Counted from the stretch's first letter, positions 25,604 to 35,422 are shown. The stretch is DNA of 64,000 nt from Syntrophobacter sp963666995 (GCA_963666995.1 OY762941.1:4402001-4466000), one strand, 5' to 3'. Translations and numbers: made by a program. Notes: a model not told the origin generated them from the sequence alone.

Positions 25604-26815
25604 TCATTCCTGCAGCGGGTCACCGAGGTCCACGCGCACGCTCGGCGCACCCGGGGCGCGGCAGACCACCGTATAATCCCCGCTCTTCTTGCCCGCGTCG
25701 ATGAAGTCCTGGATCTCCTTTTGGATGTTCGTCCGCTTCTTGAACTTGAACTCCGAAACCGGGTAGGTGAGGTAGAGCGTGAAATGCCCCGTCCCCTTGC
25801 GGGCCGCGGCGAGCCAATCGAGCGTGTCCTTATCCGGATTGTCGAACTTTTCGCCGTTGCTCGAAACCACATAATGGTCGGCGGTGACGTTTTCGAAGAA
25901 CTCCGGTTCCATGTTGCGGTCGCTGCCGTGGTGCGGGAGCTTCAGCAGGTCCACGTGACATTTGCCGTTCTCCATGAGGTCCGCCGACTTGAGCCCCTCG
26001 ATGATGTGATCGCCTCGCGAATCGCCGGTGAGCAGCATCCGGAGGGGCTTGTCGTCCTTCCCGGGCATCTGCGCCAGAACGATGGTGCTCGACAGGTTGA
26101 AGACCGAATGGTCGGCGTATTCGGCGGCGCGCGCGGAGTCGACTGCGACGCCCATCTCCTCGATCTCCTTATCCCACGCCGCATTCAACGCCTCAATGTT
26201 TGATTCGAGCGGCCCCAGCGGCATGAAGGTCATGCCCTCGTCTCCTATGGGAATGGCCCTGGCCCCCTCCTTCGGGAGGCGGATGAGCTTGCCGCCAAAC
26301 TCCTTGTTGACATCCCAGGCCAGGCGCTTTGCCGCCTCGCGGAGGTCGCGCCCCTGCTTTACGCTTGCCATGACGAGGGCGGCCGCGTGGTTCTTCAAAG
26401 GTGCGTTTTCGGGCAGCGTGCCGGTGGTTAGGACCTTCTTGACGAACGGTTCGAGCGAGGCGGCCAACTCCTGACCCTTATTGCCGAGAATGTCATCGAA
26501 ACTGTTGTGCCAGAGTGACTCGACCAGGTAGGGCTTTTGGCCGGTCATGTCCGCGAGTTCATTGGCCATGGCAAGAATGCCGTTCACGTGGTCGTCGTCT
26601 ATATGGCTCACCATGACCATGCGTATGGGCAACTGGCCGCCACTCAGGCGGTTCTCATTCTTCATGAGCGCGTTCAGGCGGGGCTTCAGCACGCTCGTGT
26701 AGACGCCGCGCGGTCCACCGTCTATCACGACGAGGCGGGGGGCGTCCGGGTTGCCGAAGTGAAGCAGCAGAGCGTCACCGTAGGCGGCTTTCAGGGCTTC
26801 GAGCGTAAATAACAT
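25604..26815 (-). CDS. Metallo-beta-lactamase-fold hydrolase (ComEC-like)
   Basis: A 403-residue MBL-fold protein. Metal ligands appear as His71, Asp73, Asp75 and His76 in SHIDDDHVNG (HxDxDH), Asp in LTGDSRGDH and His in KLPHHGSDRN, as in ComEC/Rec2-type MBL proteins. No signal peptide or membrane segment is seen, so it is cytosolic. It starts 39 bases after the end of the upstream S8 protease on the same strand, making a two-gene unit. Possible nuclease or phosphodiesterase activity; a role in defence or conflict is inferred only from the pairing. Confidence 0.85.
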   Translation of the reverse strand: MLFTLEALKAAYGDALLLHFGNPDAPRLVVIDGGPRGVYTSVLKPRLNALMKNENRLSGGQLPIRMVMVSHIDDDHVNGILAMANELADMTGQKPYLVESLWHNSFDDILGNKGQELAASLEPFVKKVLTTGTLPENAPLKNHAAALVMASVKQGRDLREAAKRLAWDVNKEFGGKLIRLPKEGARAIPIGDEGMTFMPLGPLESNIEALNAAWDKEIEEMGVAVDSARAAEYADHSVFNLSSTIVLAQMPGKDDKPLRMLLTGDSRGDHIIEGLKSADLMENGKCHVDLLKLPHHGSDRNMEPEFFENVTADHYVVSSNGEKFDNPDKDTLDWLAAARKGTGHFTLYLTYPVSEFKFKKRTNIQKEIQDFIDAGKKSGDYTVVCRAPGAPSVRVDLGDPLQE

Positions 26816-26854
26816 GGCGGGGCTCCTTTCTGTCAGGCGGACTGAGACGGGGGG

Positions 26855-29008
26855 CTACACCGATTGGAGGGCGCGGAGGATGTCGAGCATTCCGGCCCCC
26901 TGGAAATAACGTTCGCGACCCAGGTCGGTTGCGGAGCGGCAGAGGATCTCCTTGATGCGTTTCGGCTGCCCCATGATTTCCCGATGCCGGGCGATGAGGA
27001 GGGCCGCGGCCCCGCTGACGTGGGGAGCCGCCATGCTGGTTCCATCCTTGCGCTTGATCTCGCGGCCGGGAACCGGGGCTTCGATCTTCTCGCCGGGGGC
27101 CACCAGGTCGGGTTTGGCGCGCCCGTCGCCGGTCGGACCGCGGCTTGAGAAGTAGGAAACCCCATAGGTGTGAGGCTGGTCGCGGTGGGTCGATCCAACG
27201 GTGATGACCCCCTCCGCGTTGCCGGGGTCGGTGATACTGATGCTCCGGTACCCCGCCATCCACCCTTTCTCGGTCATGTACTGAAGGTAGCCGTCGTTTC
27301 CGGCCGCGGCCACCACCACGATCCCCCCTCCGACCAGCCGCTCGCACTCCTCGCACACGGGGGTGCGCCCGCAGGCATAGTTGGCGACGTCGTGCGGGAT
27401 GGAGAGGCTGAGGTTCACGCCGTGCACGACCATGTAGTCCTTATGGGCATTGAGGCTGCGGACGAACTGCAGTGCCGCCATCACGTTGAATTCATCGCCT
27501 TCGCCGTTTTCATCGAGCACGCGCAGGTCGTAGAGGTTGATGTCCGGGCACAGGCCGCGCACGTCGGCAGGGGCGGGGAACATATCGTCCACGTCCGTCT
27601 CGCACCAATCCGCCCCGAGAATTCCGGCGACGTGCGTGCCGTGGTCGTGGCTCGGAGGTGCGTAGTCACCGTCATGCGGTATGCGGATTATTTCTTCGAC
27701 GAGTTCCCAGTCTATCTCCCTGCCAGTCTGAAGGCTGTTTCGCAGTTGGGAACTGAGGCTTGACTTGTCGTTCTTCAGTAACCGCTGCTCTATGGTCTTC
27801 AGCCGATCCCTCACGATCGGGGGTACCCCCTGATCGTCCGCGCCGTCCGAGGCCAGCAGGTAGCGGACGATGGTGAAGTCATAACTGGCGACGATGCGGG
27901 TGCGCTCCGACCAGTCGGGCTTGCCCACTTCGTCTTTATTGGCGTTGCGCCATTCCACGTGGCGGGGGTCGGTCTCGGAGTCGGCGTCATCTTCCCGGGT
28001 CTGTTCCGGCAGCGGGACCGGCAGCCGGCGAATCGGCGCCGAAGCCGTGTACCTCTTGCGGAACGCCGGGTGGCGGGCGTCAATCCCGCTGTCCACTACG
28101 GCCCAGGCCAGTTCGCCGCAGGACAGGTTGAAAACGCGCGCGGCGGCGTCGGCCTTGACGGCGACGGTGGAGCGCCAGACCGTCGTTGCGGCCCTGCGGT
28201 TGCGACTGACGGAGTAGACGGAGGCGCGCGCATCTCCCGTCGGCACTAGGCCGGCCAGCAATTCGGCGACCTTCCTCACGATGCGCCGATAGTATTCCAG
28301 CCGGCGTTCCCGCAATTCATCCCGCTCCCGGGTGCGCGGGGGCTGGTCGAGAAGGTCTTTCGGCCAGACGTCGTCGAGTAAAACGGACGATCCCGGAGCC
28401 CCAGGTTCCTGTCCCTCCCGCTTGCCTGTCACTTCCAGCGCGAGGGCGATCGTTCCGACCACCCGAAACATCCAGACGACATCGGGTGTCAGCCAGCCGT
28501 ACTCGCTCCGGCTCGGACGCGAGCCCGCGGGCGCCTGCGGGTAGGCGAGGGTCTCGGCCAGTACGTCCACGACCGCCGGGTTGGAGAGTTCGCCCAGCCG
28601 CTGCTCGAGACCGCACCGGATCACCCGATCCATCCACCACTTGGAAAGGGGGAGGAGAATGCGCACGACCTCGTCGAAGGTGAGCCATGCGACGACGGTG
28701 GACTGATTGTACGCGACGCGGGCCGCGGGGTGATACGTGACAGGGCTGATCTCGCGGGGATGAAGCCGCTGCCAGACGGGCGTGGCCGCCTCCGCCGCCA
28801 GCCGCTCGCGCAGTTCGCGGCTGAGACGGCCCGCGTTCATGCGGCTGGCGCCGGTTTCGATATAAGGCGTGATGAGGAGATCATGCCGTTCCGCCGGCTT
28901 TTCGGCGCACAGTATCCAGACGTCGGGAAGAACCGGCGAGTCCTGGGTGAAACGACCGGCAAACTCGTGGCCGTAGATCAACTTCTCGGTCAGTTCGCGC
29001 TTTAGCAT
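26855..29008 (-). CDS. Subtilisin-like (S8) protease with novel N-terminal domain
   Basis: A 717-residue protein. The catalytic triad is Asp306 (WAVVDSGID), His456 (HDHGTHVAG) and Ser658 (DGTSMAAPHVSG), with the oxyanion Asn in AAAGND. About 145 residues separate Asp and His, much more than in subtilisin. The first 290 residues are a helical, Trp/Arg-rich domain I do not recognise. There is no signal peptide, so the protease appears to be intracellular. The ATG at 29008 has a good AAAAGGGA site; one eight codons earlier does not. It forms a gene pair with the downstream MBL protein. Confidence 0.86.
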   Translation of the reverse strand: MLKRELTEKLIYGHEFAGRFTQDSPVLPDVWILCAEKPAERHDLLITPYIETGASRMNAGRLSRELRERLAAEAATPVWQRLHPREISPVTYHPAARVAYNQSTVVAWLTFDEVVRILLPLSKWWMDRVIRCGLEQRLGELSNPAVVDVLAETLAYPQAPAGSRPSRSEYGWLTPDVVWMFRVVGTIALALEVTGKREGQEPGAPGSSVLLDDVWPKDLLDQPPRTRERDELRERRLEYYRRIVRKVAELLAGLVPTGDARASVYSVSRNRRAATTVWRSTVAVKADAAARVFNLSCGELAWAVVDSGIDARHPAFRKRYTASAPIRRLPVPLPEQTREDDADSETDPRHVEWRNANKDEVGKPDWSERTRIVASYDFTIVRYLLASDGADDQGVPPIVRDRLKTIEQRLLKNDKSSLSSQLRNSLQTGREIDWELVEEIIRIPHDGDYAPPSHDHGTHVAGILGADWCETDVDDMFPAPADVRGLCPDINLYDLRVLDENGEGDEFNVMAALQFVRSLNAHKDYMVVHGVNLSLSIPHDVANYACGRTPVCEECERLVGGGIVVVAAAGNDGYLQYMTEKGWMAGYRSISITDPGNAEGVITVGSTHRDQPHTYGVSYFSSRGPTGDGRAKPDLVAPGEKIEAPVPGREIKRKDGTSMAAPHVSGAAALLIARHREIMGQPKRIKEILCRSATDLGRERYFQGAGMLDILRALQSV

Positions 29009-29384
29009 CGTACCATCCCTTTTCGGCTGCATGTCCGATTCCGGAAGACAGGCTTTCCGCGTTTGGGTTGGAGCGCTCGTCGGCTACCGTTTGGAGCCGG
29101 GGGAGGGAAAGCCTTTAGGGTGAGGCGTGGTTGAGCGGCGGGGCCCGGGATGAGAGCTATCGTGCGCCCGTTCGTCCCAACTCCGCCGAGTGCACTTCAA
29201 TACATGCAGGCTACCACACGCCCGCTGCCCGGTCAACTCCCCCGGTTTGCCTCAAATGAAAGATTATATGGGACTTTTCGGGTACGGTCCCGTGCCGGAT
29301 TGAGTGTTAACCGCCGAAGCGACAGGAAAATTGGTTTAACCGGAGCTTGAAATCTTCGTTCAATATGTGGGCCAGGTTGACGGG
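29009..29384. other. Intergenic region, no gene seen
   Basis: About 375 bases upstream of the protease gene and downstream of the 134-residue protein. No supported gene or RNA. It probably holds the promoter of the protease/MBL pair, but no clear boxes were found. Confidence 0.45.
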
Positions 29385-29789
29385 CTATGTGGGATGAGGT
29401 TCGCGATCGTTCTCTCTCATGCCGTTCATCCTCGACTCGATGAGGGACTCAAGTTCGTGGTGGTCCCATCCCGCGTAGACCGCCCGATGGTCTAAAATCC
29501 ATGCCGGATAGGTAAAAACCCAGTGCCGCAACTGCTTCCAGAGGCCCATGGGCGACTGAGCGTCGATGAGCCGGACATGCACCCGGTTTTGATGCTCACT
29601 GAGGATCTCGTTTATCCATTTGCCGAGAAGATCGATGTTCTCTCTCCATTCGGCGGGATATTCATCCGTGGAGGCCTTTCGATCCTGACCCTTCAGACCC
29701 AACCCGTCGAGGATCATGCCGCAGCCGCGACATCCAATCTCCAGGTTGGAAAACATGGGCGTGATCACTTCAATGAGGATGGGATTCAT
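29385..29789 (-). CDS. Conserved-looking hypothetical protein with CRGC motif
   Basis: A 134-residue soluble protein, MNPILIEVITPMF followed by a CxxC (CRGC at about 20-23). It then has a basic segment and a Trp-rich C-terminal half (GLWKQLRHWVFTYPAWILDHRAVYAGWD). The N-terminal strand followed by Cys resembles small thioredoxin-fold proteins, but CRGC is not a thioredoxin active site and I cannot assign a family. An AAGGAG site at good spacing supports the start. It stands alone. Confidence 0.65.
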   Translation of the reverse strand: MNPILIEVITPMFSNLEIGCRGCGMILDGLGLKGQDRKASTDEYPAEWRENIDLLGKWINEILSEHQNRVHVRLIDAQSPMGLWKQLRHWVFTYPAWILDHRAVYAGWDHHELESLIESRMNGMRENDREPHPT

Positions 29790-30036
29790 ATTGAATGGCT
29801 CCTTGAGAAATGCCGTCAGTGCCTGTGCCTCATAAAGTCAAAATAGGCATTATCCGAACTCGATCAAGCCGTCCGAATCGGGCCCCGCGTTTCGCGAATA
29901 TGCACCACTTTGTGCAGTGCGGATTTGCGTAAAACTCTCAACGCTCCGACAGCTTCCGAGGGGGTGTCTTTAGCATGCTGAGTCTCGTGGCATCAGGGAT
30001 CTACCTGGTCTTGTCACTCAGACCCTGACAAGCTGC

Positions 30037-31530
30037 TCACGGGGATTGCCCGAAGTCTTCCTCATCCTTTCGGGATTTCGCAGGGCCTCTCGTGAGCGCA
30101 GTGAACACGCCCACGGAGGCGATGACCATGCACGTGAACAATGCCGTGTGGAAAGCGTGTATGAATGTGCTCTCAAGCTGACCGGCGGGCGCAACCGCTT
30201 TGCGCACGAGCATCGCGCCCGCGGAAGCTCCTCCGAGAGACATAAAAATCGCGCCGGTCAGAGCCACGCTGAATCCCTGTCCCAGCGTACGGATCGTTGC
30301 CAGCAGACCCGACACGACCCCCAACTGTCTCAAAGGAACCGAACCCATGATCGCATTGTTGTTGGGTGACTGAAAAAGCGCCTGCCCAAAGCCGGCCACG
30401 ACAAGCCGCCATACGATGTCAAATTCAGACGCGCGCGGCATAAGGTTGCTTAGAAGCCACAGCCCGAGGGACGCGATGGCCAAGCCCAGCGAACTGAGCA
30501 CCTGCGAGCCGAAACGGTCGGAAAGCGCTCCGCTGACCGGCGCAACGACTCCAATGGTGATCGGCACCGCCGTCAGCAGCAACCCGGCCCGGTCCGTAGG
30601 CATGGCCAGCAGTTCTTCGAGGTAGAAGGGCATGAGGAACATCACGGCAAATAGTGAAGTAAAACTGAGGAAGCTGCTGACCAGCGCCGACGAAAGGACT
30701 CGGTTGCGCAAGATAGAGAGCCGGACAATGGGGTGCGCCACGCGCGTCTCCGTGATGATGAACGCCGCGAACAGGACGAAGGCGGCTGCGAAGAGCCCGA
30801 CGATGAGCGTGGAAGACCACCCGGCTTCCTCGCCGAAACTCATCCCCAGCATGAGACAGGCCGTACCGGCCGAGAGCAGCACCGCCCCGACGGGATCGAA
30901 TCCCTGTTCGCCTCGGGGTCCGCGTTCGCGTTCGGGAAGGTAGCGAAGGGTCGCGTATATCCCGACGAGACCGATCGGCACATTGATGTAGAAGATCCAG
31001 CGCCAGGTTAAAGCCTCCGTTATGATGCCTCCCACCGTGGGACCGGCGCTCGTGCCCACGGCGACCACCGCGGCAATGATGCCCAGCGCCCGTCCGCGCT
31101 GTGTGGGAGGAAAGGCGCCGGTCGTCATGGCCGGGCTGATGGCCATCATCATTGCGCCTCCGATGCCCTGAACCGCGCGGAAGACGACGAGCAGCGGAAG
31201 CGATGGAGCGGCGCCGCAGAGCGCCGAACTCACGGTGAAGACGATCAGTCCCGACGCCCACAGGACCTTTTGCCCGACGATATCCGACAGGCGGCCGAAA
31301 GTGAGCAAAAGGCTCGCGAGCACGATGAGGTAGCTGATGATGACCCATTCTATCATGCCGCTGAGAGGCACATCAAAAGCGAGGCTGATTTTCGGCAAAG
31401 AGATGTTCACGATGCTGGCATCGAGGGTAGCCATGAAAACGCCGATGGCCGTGATCCCCAGGATAACCCATTTGTTATTTGAAGCCGAAGCGGCGGATCG
31501 GCCCCGGACTTCATCGCTTGCACTGATCAT
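30037..31530 (-). CDS. MFS multidrug exporter (DHA2, 14 TMS)
   Basis: A 497-residue membrane transporter of the EmrB/QacA type. It starts with ITAIGVFMATLDASIVNISLP (motif D1), contains the GRLSDIVGQK loop 2-3 motif and the GTSAGPTVGGIITE antiporter motif C, and has about 14 hydrophobic segments. Family members export drugs or other amphipathic compounds by proton antiport. No EmrA-like adaptor is adjacent, so it may act alone across the inner membrane. Confidence 0.9.
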   Translation of the reverse strand: MISASDEVRGRSAASASNNKWVILGITAIGVFMATLDASIVNISLPKISLAFDVPLSGMIEWVIISYLIVLASLLLTFGRLSDIVGQKVLWASGLIVFTVSSALCGAAPSLPLLVVFRAVQGIGGAMMMAISPAMTTGAFPPTQRGRALGIIAAVVAVGTSAGPTVGGIITEALTWRWIFYINVPIGLVGIYATLRYLPERERGPRGEQGFDPVGAVLLSAGTACLMLGMSFGEEAGWSSTLIVGLFAAAFVLFAAFIITETRVAHPIVRLSILRNRVLSSALVSSFLSFTSLFAVMFLMPFYLEELLAMPTDRAGLLLTAVPITIGVVAPVSGALSDRFGSQVLSSLGLAIASLGLWLLSNLMPRASEFDIVWRLVVAGFGQALFQSPNNNAIMGSVPLRQLGVVSGLLATIRTLGQGFSVALTGAIFMSLGGASAGAMLVRKAVAPAGQLESTFIHAFHTALFTCMVIASVGVFTALTRGPAKSRKDEEDFGQSP

Positions 31531-31990
31531 GAACTGTTCCTGTTTCTTTCACGGACTCCCCGCGTGGCGGACATTAATCCGGCGCCTTTCCTGCCCCCGC
31601 CATACGGGGATCACGGCCGCTTCGTTCGCGACCTCGCAGGTGCTGCCCAGTGCAATTCCCCATACGTGGCCCACTTGGCGTGGCATGAACGGGGGCGTCC
31701 GTTCAATTGCTGCCCGAACGGTCAGGACGGTTGTAATCCCTTGTGCCGTCCGCGTCCATCGGAAATTCAAGTGCAATGCAAAGTAACCATGAGGCGCACC
31801 CGCGACAATCCCGGATGGTAATTCCTCCGGGCGCTTTGCCGTGCGGGCCCGATTGAACGCCGTATGAATCGCCTGCCGCACGCATTTTGGGGAATACCTT
31901 GAGCATCCCTGAGCGAAGTGGTAATCTGACCGAACTCTCGGCTTCCATGCCGTTCGTCGGCCGTTTTCGGGTGTGGAGGAGATTCGTTTC
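31531..31990. other. Divergent intergenic region, no gene seen
   Basis: About 460 bases between the divergent exporter and the secreted protein gene. Open frames on both strands lack recognisable motifs. Probably contains both promoters; no clear consensus boxes were found. Confidence 0.45.
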
Positions 31991-32803
31991 ATGCATCGAT
32001 TCATTAGATCGTTTCCAACGGCAATCCTATTGCTGTCCCTCCTTCTGTGCCGCGGAAATTGCCTGGCGGCGGCAGCGTCTCTCGAAACGCACCAGGGCCG
32101 GTACTTCAAATGGCTGAGCCCTCCGGAGTGGCAGGTCAGCGAAACGGCCTCCGGGGTCACACTCACTTCTCCGGACGGGAAATACACTGCGGCATTGGCC
32201 GTGGAGCTGCGCTCAAAGGGCAAGAGGACACCGGGCGCTTTTCTGCAATGGATGTTTGCCCAGGCAGCCGATTTCGAGAACGTCAAAATTATCTCGGTCA
32301 CGCATCTTCCCCGACTGCATCTTGGCAACCGGAAGTGGGACTTCGTCCAGGCGATTGTGTCCTATACGGACAGCGGGTTGCCGGTTACCGGTCTATGGAA
32401 GGCAGGTGTCACCAACTATTCCGGCATGAACGACGCCATGATTGTCGGCTACAGTGCGGCGAATCCCGATTTCAAACAGGCGCGGTCCTTCATGCCGGCG
32501 ATAGCCGGAAGCCTCGTTCCCGTGAACGGGACGGGTTTCCCCGGACATGACCGGGTCATCCGCTCGAAAAACAACCCCGCGGATAATTCGGGGCTGATCC
32601 AGTCCGGACAGGTCCTGGACAATACCGGGGGACATGCCGGCGAAGCTCAACGCGAAGGAATGATGGGGACCGGGCCCGTTATCGTTATTAATCCGGAAAC
32701 CGGGATGCAACGCGACACGCCGCCCGGCGACAACCACCCCGAAAGGGACGGGTACGTGGAGCCGGAGCGGTCCAATGAATTGCTCGTTCCCGACCACCAA
32801 TGA
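31991..32803 (+). CDS. Secreted protein of unknown function
   Basis: A 270-residue protein with a classical signal peptide (MHRFIRSFPTAILLLSLLL, cleavage near AAA). The mature part resembles lipoprotein-like proteins that carry a PsbP/MOG-type beta fold (WLSPPEWQVSETASGVTLTSPDGKY). The last 80 residues are Asn/Gly/Pro-rich and probably disordered. The ATG at 31991 has a GGAGGAGAT site; an ATG six codons upstream lies inside it. No function recognised. Confidence 0.72.
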   Translation: MHRFIRSFPTAILLLSLLLCRGNCLAAAASLETHQGRYFKWLSPPEWQVSETASGVTLTSPDGKYTAALAVELRSKGKRTPGAFLQWMFAQAADFENVKIISVTHLPRLHLGNRKWDFVQAIVSYTDSGLPVTGLWKAGVTNYSGMNDAMIVGYSAANPDFKQARSFMPAIAGSLVPVNGTGFPGHDRVIRSKNNPADNSGLIQSGQVLDNTGGHAGEAQREGMMGTGPVIVINPETGMQRDTPPGDNHPERDGYVEPERSNELLVPDHQ

Positions 32804-32992
32804 CTTAGGGCTTGTCCATAAATAGGCCTTTTAGGGATCACACCGGATTTTGAGACCGATTTTGGTCGCGACGATTGAGCAAAACCGCAGGCGTAGCTGG
32901 ACTACGTTGAGAATTTTGCGATTGAGGAGCGGCCGAAGTGGGCCAAAAGCCGGATGCGAGCACAAAGGATTTATTTACGGACAAGCCCTAAG
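32804..32992. mobile_element. MITE-like element with terminal inverted repeats
   Basis: A 189-bp non-coding unit starting right after the TGA of the previous gene. Its ends are near-perfect inverted repeats of CTTAGGGCTTGTCCATAAAT (one mismatch in 20, with weaker matching further in). The interior carries a second imperfect palindrome around GGCGTAGCTGGACTACGTTG. No transposase is present and no target duplication was obvious. Confidence 0.75.
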
Positions 32993-33047
32993 AAGGGTGA
33001 TGAAGAAAAGCGTCTCGGTGGGAATTAAGCGCAGATACGGGTCGTAT

Positions 33048-33076
33048 CGTCATTCCGGCGGACGCCCGAATCCAGG
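33048..33076 (+). repeat. Short dispersed repeat, CGTCATTCCGGCG type
   Basis: CGTCATTCCGGCG...CGAATCCAGG, a diverged relative of the repeat at 25416-25444. It lies in the gap between the MITE and the PP2C phosphatase gene. Confidence 0.6.
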
Positions 33077-33188
33077 ACTTACCTTAATCGCTGACTTGCA
33101 CGGTAAAAACCGTAACGCGCCTGGCCGTTGAGGGCCGCACGGTCGAAAGGGGCCTGGGGCGGAACCGAAAGGTCGCCCGGTCGGAACA

Positions 33189-34175
33189 TCACGAGGGCGC
33201 GCCGCTGAATTCAATCCCGAGAAGGCTCACGTCATCCTGCGGTTCGGCATGGCCCCCGAACTCCAGCATCGATCGGATGACCTCATCGAGGATCGTCTCG
33301 ATCGGCTGGTCCCCGAATTCGTTCAAAACTGCGTAAAACCTTTCCGTTCCGAAGAAATTCCCTCGATGGCCTTCATACTCGGTGACGCCGTCGGTGTAAA
33401 AAATGACCTTATCGCCTTTCTCGAGCCGCCTGCGTTCCTCCACAAAGGGAGCTGGGCTGCCCATCCCGATGATGGGGCCGTTTTTGTCCAGGACTTCCAG
33501 GTTCCCTCCCGAATGCAGAAGAACCGGCGACGGGTGGCCCGCTTTGGAATAGCACAGGTACCCTTCCCGAATGTCCAGAACGGCATAAACGATGGTGAAA
33601 AACATATCGAAGCGTTCGAGCGGATACTGTTCATCGAGTGCTTTCAACACGGACCGGGGCGGCATGATTTCGTAAATGGAGGGTGTCGCCTTGATTGCCT
33701 TTCTCAGGAGACGGCTGTCCGGTTGGAGCACCTGGGAGACGGAGACGGTCACCAGGGCGGACGGCACTCCATGGCCGCTGACGTCGACCATGTACAATGC
33801 CAGATGATCGTCGTCCAGAGGGAAGACATTGAAAATATCCCCTCCGATAATCTGACAGGGGAGAAATTTCCAGGCCGCTTTCAGATTATCCAATTCCAGC
33901 GATCTGTTGGGAAGCAAGGTCTCCTGGATACCGGCGGCGGCTTTCAGATCGTCGTCCAGCCGCTTCTGTTTCTCGATGAGACTCTTGTTCAGCCTCACCA
34001 GTTCCTTTTGAGCGGATGCGTACTTGAGCACCAGTTCCTTGAGAAGTTGATTCCTGATTTCGGCATCTTTTTCTTTCGCCCGATATTCCAATAGATCGCG
34101 AAGCCAGCGGAATTCATCGATAGTACTTTCCGATTCACACTGAGAATACTGTTTAAGCCAATGTTCGATTTGCAT
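33189..34175 (-). CDS. SpoIIE/RsbU-type PP2C protein phosphatase
   Basis: A 328-residue protein. An N-terminal helical and coiled-coil region (about 1-90) leads into a PP2C-type phosphatase domain. Family signatures are AAGIQETLLPN, a metal-binding GGDIFNVF, VDVSGHGVPSALVT, GHPSPVLL and FYTDGVTE, ending with DDVSLLGIEF. Such enzymes usually dephosphorylate an anti-anti-sigma factor. No STAS or anti-sigma gene is adjacent. It starts 12 bases after the ODP-like gene on the same strand, so that protein probably feeds its signal to this phosphatase (inference). Confidence 0.87.
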   Translation of the reverse strand: MQIEHWLKQYSQCESESTIDEFRWLRDLLEYRAKEKDAEIRNQLLKELVLKYASAQKELVRLNKSLIEKQKRLDDDLKAAAGIQETLLPNRSLELDNLKAAWKFLPCQIIGGDIFNVFPLDDDHLALYMVDVSGHGVPSALVTVSVSQVLQPDSRLLRKAIKATPSIYEIMPPRSVLKALDEQYPLERFDMFFTIVYAVLDIREGYLCYSKAGHPSPVLLHSGGNLEVLDKNGPIIGMGSPAPFVEERRRLEKGDKVIFYTDGVTEYEGHRGNFFGTERFYAVLNEFGDQPIETILDEVIRSMLEFGGHAEPQDDVSLLGIEFSGAPS

Positions 34176-34187
34176 CTGCGGTCGCTT

Positions 34188-35048
34188 TCAACGAACGTCG
34201 GGAAGGTCCAGGTTAAAGTCGGATCGCGACCCGAGGAGGCCGTCGATTCCAACGTCGGTGAGAGACGATAGTCTTTCCCATATGATCCGGATGTCTTTTG
34301 CGTTGCGGATCACGCTGCCGTGTTGGGGAGCGATAATGGAAAAGGGAATCCCGGCAATCTGCTCCAGTGCAAATCGGATCGCTCTTCCCGACGGCATGGT
34401 CTTCTGGTGAAATCGAAGGATATCGGGAATGGGGCAATAGGACTTCTCCTGGGGGCAGTTCAGGTAGTCCGTGCACCTGCCGCACTCGGGAGACAACTCC
34501 AGGAACAGCTCCCATTGCGCGCTGTAGCTGCCGAAGAGATCGCTCGTGAAGATCACCCCCGTCTTTTCGTCGAAGGTGACGAAGCTCCCGTGTGAGTGCG
34601 CGTAAGGAGTTTTGGTGAAGCGCAGTTCCCTCCCGGAAGAAAACCGAAAACGACGATCGAGTTCCTCCAGGGAGACCAGGACGGATCTCGATGCCCCGTA
34701 GTGCCTGATGAACATGTGGTCACTCTTGGAGGAGATGATTTTCAAGTCGGAGCGGTCAATGATGTCTTCGAAGTTGGCGATGCTGCCGCAAAGATCCGGA
34801 TCGTAATGCTGGTAGATGAGCGCGGATATGCTCGAAGGGTCAATGCCGGTCGAAAGGATTTTCATCATGACGGAGGGGAAATCCGGACGGCTTCCGCCGT
34901 CGATGACGACCGACTCTTCGCCGTCCGTGATAAGGTAAGGGTTGCAGTGCAACCCGGATTTGGCGTCAAAAAAACCGATCCAATAGATCTTTTCGGCAAT
35001 TTCGATCGGCCGGGCATAATCCAACGCGGCCCTTTCGGCTTGCGACAT
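34188..35048 (-). CDS. MBL-fold diiron sensor-like protein (ODP family)
   Basis: A 286-residue protein with the metallo-beta-lactamase fold of flavodiiron-related ODP proteins. It lacks a flavodoxin domain. Metal-ligand motifs are His81/Asp83/Asp85 (QHYDPDLCGS), His151/His153 (YAHSHGSF), Asp170 (FTSDLFGS) and a late His in IAPQHGS. An insert with four Cys (CGRCTDYLNC...C) may bind another metal. ODP-type domains bind O2 or other diatomic gases and serve as sensors. The ATG at 35048 has a strong AGAGGAGAGG site and is preferred to an upstream GTG. It is cotranscribed with the PP2C phosphatase. Confidence 0.82.
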   Translation of the reverse strand: MSQAERAALDYARPIEIAEKIYWIGFFDAKSGLHCNPYLITDGEESVVIDGGSRPDFPSVMMKILSTGIDPSSISALIYQHYDPDLCGSIANFEDIIDRSDLKIISSKSDHMFIRHYGASRSVLVSLEELDRRFRFSSGRELRFTKTPYAHSHGSFVTFDEKTGVIFTSDLFGSYSAQWELFLELSPECGRCTDYLNCPQEKSYCPIPDILRFHQKTMPSGRAIRFALEQIAGIPFSIIAPQHGSVIRNAKDIRIIWERLSSLTDVGIDGLLGSRSDFNLDLPDVR

Positions 35049-35422
35049 GGATGAATCCTCTCCTCTCAGCACAGCATCCCGGCTGTTCTCTCAATACGGT
35101 AACAGGAACGGCCTGCGGTGCCGGCCCGACCAGGGTGATCGGGTGTGGGTCTAACGGGCAATCGGGACCATCTTCCAATGAGGTCCCGGGTGCGGTACAA
35201 GTTTCAACCGTATCCGCAATTTACACTCCGGAGCGCTCACCCGGAAGTATAAAACGTCGCAGGCATTGGAACAAGTGGACGCATTCCCGGGGGAGATTCT
35301 ATTTTCAACTTTCAGCGAACCGGTTGACGGAGGGGATCCTTTGCGGAAGACCTCCCTTTGGGCGAGGTTATCAAGGGGCTGTTGCCCAAAGGAAAAGTGT
35401 ATGCATTCCCACGCAGGAGGGG

